Shown: one piece after another, positions 62,429-64,000 of the stretch
Position numbering within the stretch: position 1 is the stretch's first letter
Layout of the letters: each line of letters begins with the position of its first letter
Source of the DNA: Aeromicrobium sp. CnD17-E
Lineage (GTDB): Bacteria; Actinomycetota; Actinomycetes; Propionibacteriales; Nocardioidaceae
Assembly (NCBI RefSeq): GCF_024124745.1
Contig: NZ_JAMXRU010000001.1
Location: 1 to 64,000, forward strand
Direction of reading: 5' to 3'
Length of the DNA stretch: 64,000 nt
Program-made: the position numbers and the translations under genes
Notes under the pieces: model-generated
The model's database searches: none
What the model saw: only the letters and a program-made list of their open reading frames with translations
Told to the model about the DNA's origin: nothing

Positions 62429-63283
62429 GTGACCACGCAGACCACCCCCCAGACCCCGCTGCAGAGCGATGGCACGCAGGCTCCCATCGCCGTGACCCAC
62501 TTCGCCGGACGCGCCGGGGACCACAACGACCACGCCATGGCCGCCTCCCCGCGGCTCGCGGCCGCGTTCGCCGACCGCTACCAGGTCACCCCGACCGTCG
62601 TCGGCACTCCGCGGCCGGCCCTGTGCACCACCTGGGACGTCGAGCTCGAAGCCGCACGCGAGGAGCTCGCCGAGATGTCACAGCACTACCAGACCCTCTT
62701 CGCCGCTGGCGCCACCCCCGTGACCGCGCTGAGCCGGTGCGCCGTCGCGCTGTCCACTCTTCCCGTCGTCGCCCAGCACCGCCCCGATGCCGTCGTGGTG
62801 TGGTTCGACGCCCATGCCGACATCAACCTCCCCGAGAGCACCACGACGGGCTACCTCGGCGGCCTCGCACTGTCGGGCCCTCTGGGGCTGTGGGACTCGG
62901 GGCTCGGCGCCGGCCTCGGCCTGGGCAACGCCATCCTTGCGGGCGTCCGCGACATCGACCCGCCGGAGAACGGGCTCATCGAGACCACCGACCTCACCCT
63001 GGTCTCCCCGGGCCCGGGCTTCGGGGACCGGCTCGGCGAAGCCGTGGCCGGACGCCCCGTCTACGTCCACGTCGACTGCGACGTGATGGACCCCGGCATC
63101 GTCCCCACCGACTACCTCGTCGCCGACGGCCTGAGCCTGACCGAGCTTCACGACGCAGCCGCCGCCCTGGCCCGCAGCGAGATCGTCGGCATCGAGGTGG
63201 GGGAGCTCGAGACGGTCACCGGCGAGGAGGACCTGACAGCGATCCTGACCGCCCTCGCCCCGGTGCTCGACGCCCTGCGCTGA
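62429..63283 (+). CDS. Arginase/agmatinase (ureohydrolase) family protein lacking the GGDH motif
   Basis: A 284-residue ureohydrolase-fold protein. The metal motifs WFDAHADIN (D127, H129, D131) and HVDCDVMDPG (D216, D218) are intact. The first metal ligand, His of the GGDH motif in arginases, is replaced: the aligned segment reads ALSRCAVALST, with C104 at that position. Either one manganese is bound differently or the substrate differs (for example a formimino or guanidino compound). Divergent Lrp-type regulator suggests amino-acid catabolism. The GTG start is preceded by GAGGA. Confidence 0.82.
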   Translation: MTTQTTPQTPLQSDGTQAPIAVTHFAGRAGDHNDHAMAASPRLAAAFADRYQVTPTVVGTPRPALCTTWDVELEAAREELAEMSQHYQTLFAAGATPVTALSRCAVALSTLPVVAQHRPDAVVVWFDAHADINLPESTTTGYLGGLALSGPLGLWDSGLGAGLGLGNAILAGVRDIDPPENGLIETTDLTLVSPGPGFGDRLGEAVAGRPVYVHVDCDVMDPGIVPTDYLVADGLSLTELHDAAAALARSEIVGIEVGELETVTGEEDLTAILTALAPVLDALR

Positions 63284-63402
63284 AGGGATGAGGACGCGTT
63301 CTCGCCTCGTTTCCGTGCGGGCAACCATCGGTCACACGGCGAACCTCGATACCTCGAGCGAACCAGCCTGCGCCGGACCCGGCGCCTGAGAGACTGGGGC
63401 GC

Positions 63403-64000
63403 ATGACGTCGAGCCCCCAGGACCTGCCCGTGCTCGCCGGCCGCCCGTTCCCGCTGGGGGCCCACCCGGAGGCGGGCGGTGTCCGCTTCGCCGTCGCCAG
63501 CAGCGTGGCCGAGCGGGTCGAGCTGTGCCTGGTCGACGACGACGGCAGCGAGCGACGGATCGAGCTGACCGAGCGCACCTTCGGGGTGTGGCACGGCCTC
63601 GTGCAGGGCGTGCTGCCCGGGCAGACGTACGGGTACCGCGTGCACGGGCCGTACGAGCCGAAGACCGGCCTGCGGTGCAACCCGCACAAGATCCTCCTCG
63701 ACCCGTACGCCCGCCGCGTCACCGGCGCGCTCACCGACATGGAGGCCGCCCGCGGGTGGGCCGACGACCCCGAGGGGGTCGAGATGTCGACCGTCGACTC
63801 CCTGGGCCACGTGCCGCTCGCCGTCGTCACCAGCCCCGGCGGACCCGACACCGGCACGAAGCCCGAGGTGCCGTTCGAGGAGACCGTCGTCCTCGAGCTG
63901 CACGTCAAGGGCTTCACGCAGCAGCACCCCGACGTCCCGGAGCAGCTGCGCGGCACCTACCTCGGCCTCGCCCACCCCGCCGTGGTCGAGCACCTGCTGC
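63403..64000 (+). CDS. glgX: Second glycogen debranching enzyme (GlgX-like), 3' partial
   Basis: About 199 codons are visible before the window ends. They match the N-terminal CBM48 region of GlgX (GRPFPLGAHPEAGGVRFAVASSVAERVELCLVDDDG ... YGYRVHGPYEPKTGLRCNPHKILLDPYARRVTG) and the start of the barrel (ELHVKGFTQQHPDVPEQLRGTY), read at residues about 13-190. It is clearly paralogous to the gene at 54307. The ATG at 63403 fits the family start. The catalytic residues lie outside the window, so debranching specificity cannot be checked. Confidence 0.85.
   Translation, partial: MTSSPQDLPVLAGRPFPLGAHPEAGGVRFAVASSVAERVELCLVDDDGSERRIELTERTFGVWHGLVQGVLPGQTYGYRVHGPYEPKTGLRCNPHKILLDPYARRVTGALTDMEAARGWADDPEGVEMSTVDSLGHVPLAVVTSPGGPDTGTKPEVPFEETVVLELHVKGFTQQHPDVPEQLRGTYLGLAHPAVVEHLL

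Overview
The window is 64 kb of very GC-rich DNA (about 70% by eye) with dense, frequently overlapping genes. The content points to an actinobacterium, most likely of the Nocardioidaceae type (Nocardioides/Aeromicrobium-like). Supporting markers are a WhiB-family protein, the proteasome activator Bpa, an actinobacterial inositol-1-phosphate synthase, the cca / DUF6049 / murJ neighbourhood, an IdeR/DtxR-like iron box, and many leaderless genes with a TANNNT box 5-7 bases before the start codon. The genus assignment is an inference.

Layout. 1-4.2 kb: end of a fused peptide-type ABC permease, a sialidase-repeat protein, Dabb and metallo-beta-lactamase proteins, VanZ. 4.3-7.8 kb: tRNA-Ser(GCT) followed by tandem copies of its 3' end with twin hairpins, then a decayed RHS/Hint polymorphic-toxin locus with candidate immunity genes. 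7.8-9.5 kb: two tandem paralogous membrane proteins. 9.6-11.4 kb: MarR regulator and FAD monooxygenase. 11.4-17.7 kb: a translationally coupled five-gene operon (esterase, flavin amine oxidase, SRPBCC, class II aldolase, PfkB kinase), a TetR regulator and a divergent esterase. A shared 24-bp palindrome lies at both promoters, so this looks like one self-contained regulon of unknown pathway and is the most interesting unit here. 17.7-23.4 kb: hemolysin III, TetR, tRNA-Ser(TGA), nitrilase, photolyase-like protein.

23.4-33.4 kb: a gene-free hairpin-rich stretch, quinone oxidoreductase, Bpa, WhiB-like, VOC, a HAD/serS pair, an AbiEi/DUF559-like protein, a lipoprotein, DUF808. 31.8-43 kb is an envelope region: CCA-adding enzyme divergent from DUF6049 and murJ, a siderophore-interacting protein with an iron box, FemX-like and alanine-racemase-like genes, and a bifunctional penicillin-binding protein. 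43-45.4 kb: an array of inverted intergenic repeats, then padR and ino1. 45.5-48.7 kb: PAP2-DAGK fusion, adenosine deaminase, FHA-like protein.

48.8-64 kb is an alpha-glucan/trehalose cluster. A GH65 phosphorylase and beta-phosphoglucomutase run on the minus strand. Divergently, malQ, glgX, treY, an aldo/keto reductase and treZ run on the plus strand, and a second glgX-like gene runs off the window. TreY and TreZ turn glucan ends into trehalose, GlgX and MalQ remodel the glucan, and GH65 plus beta-PGM can return a disaccharide to glucose 6-phosphate. An Lrp regulator and an arginase-family gene interrupt this cluster near 62 kb.
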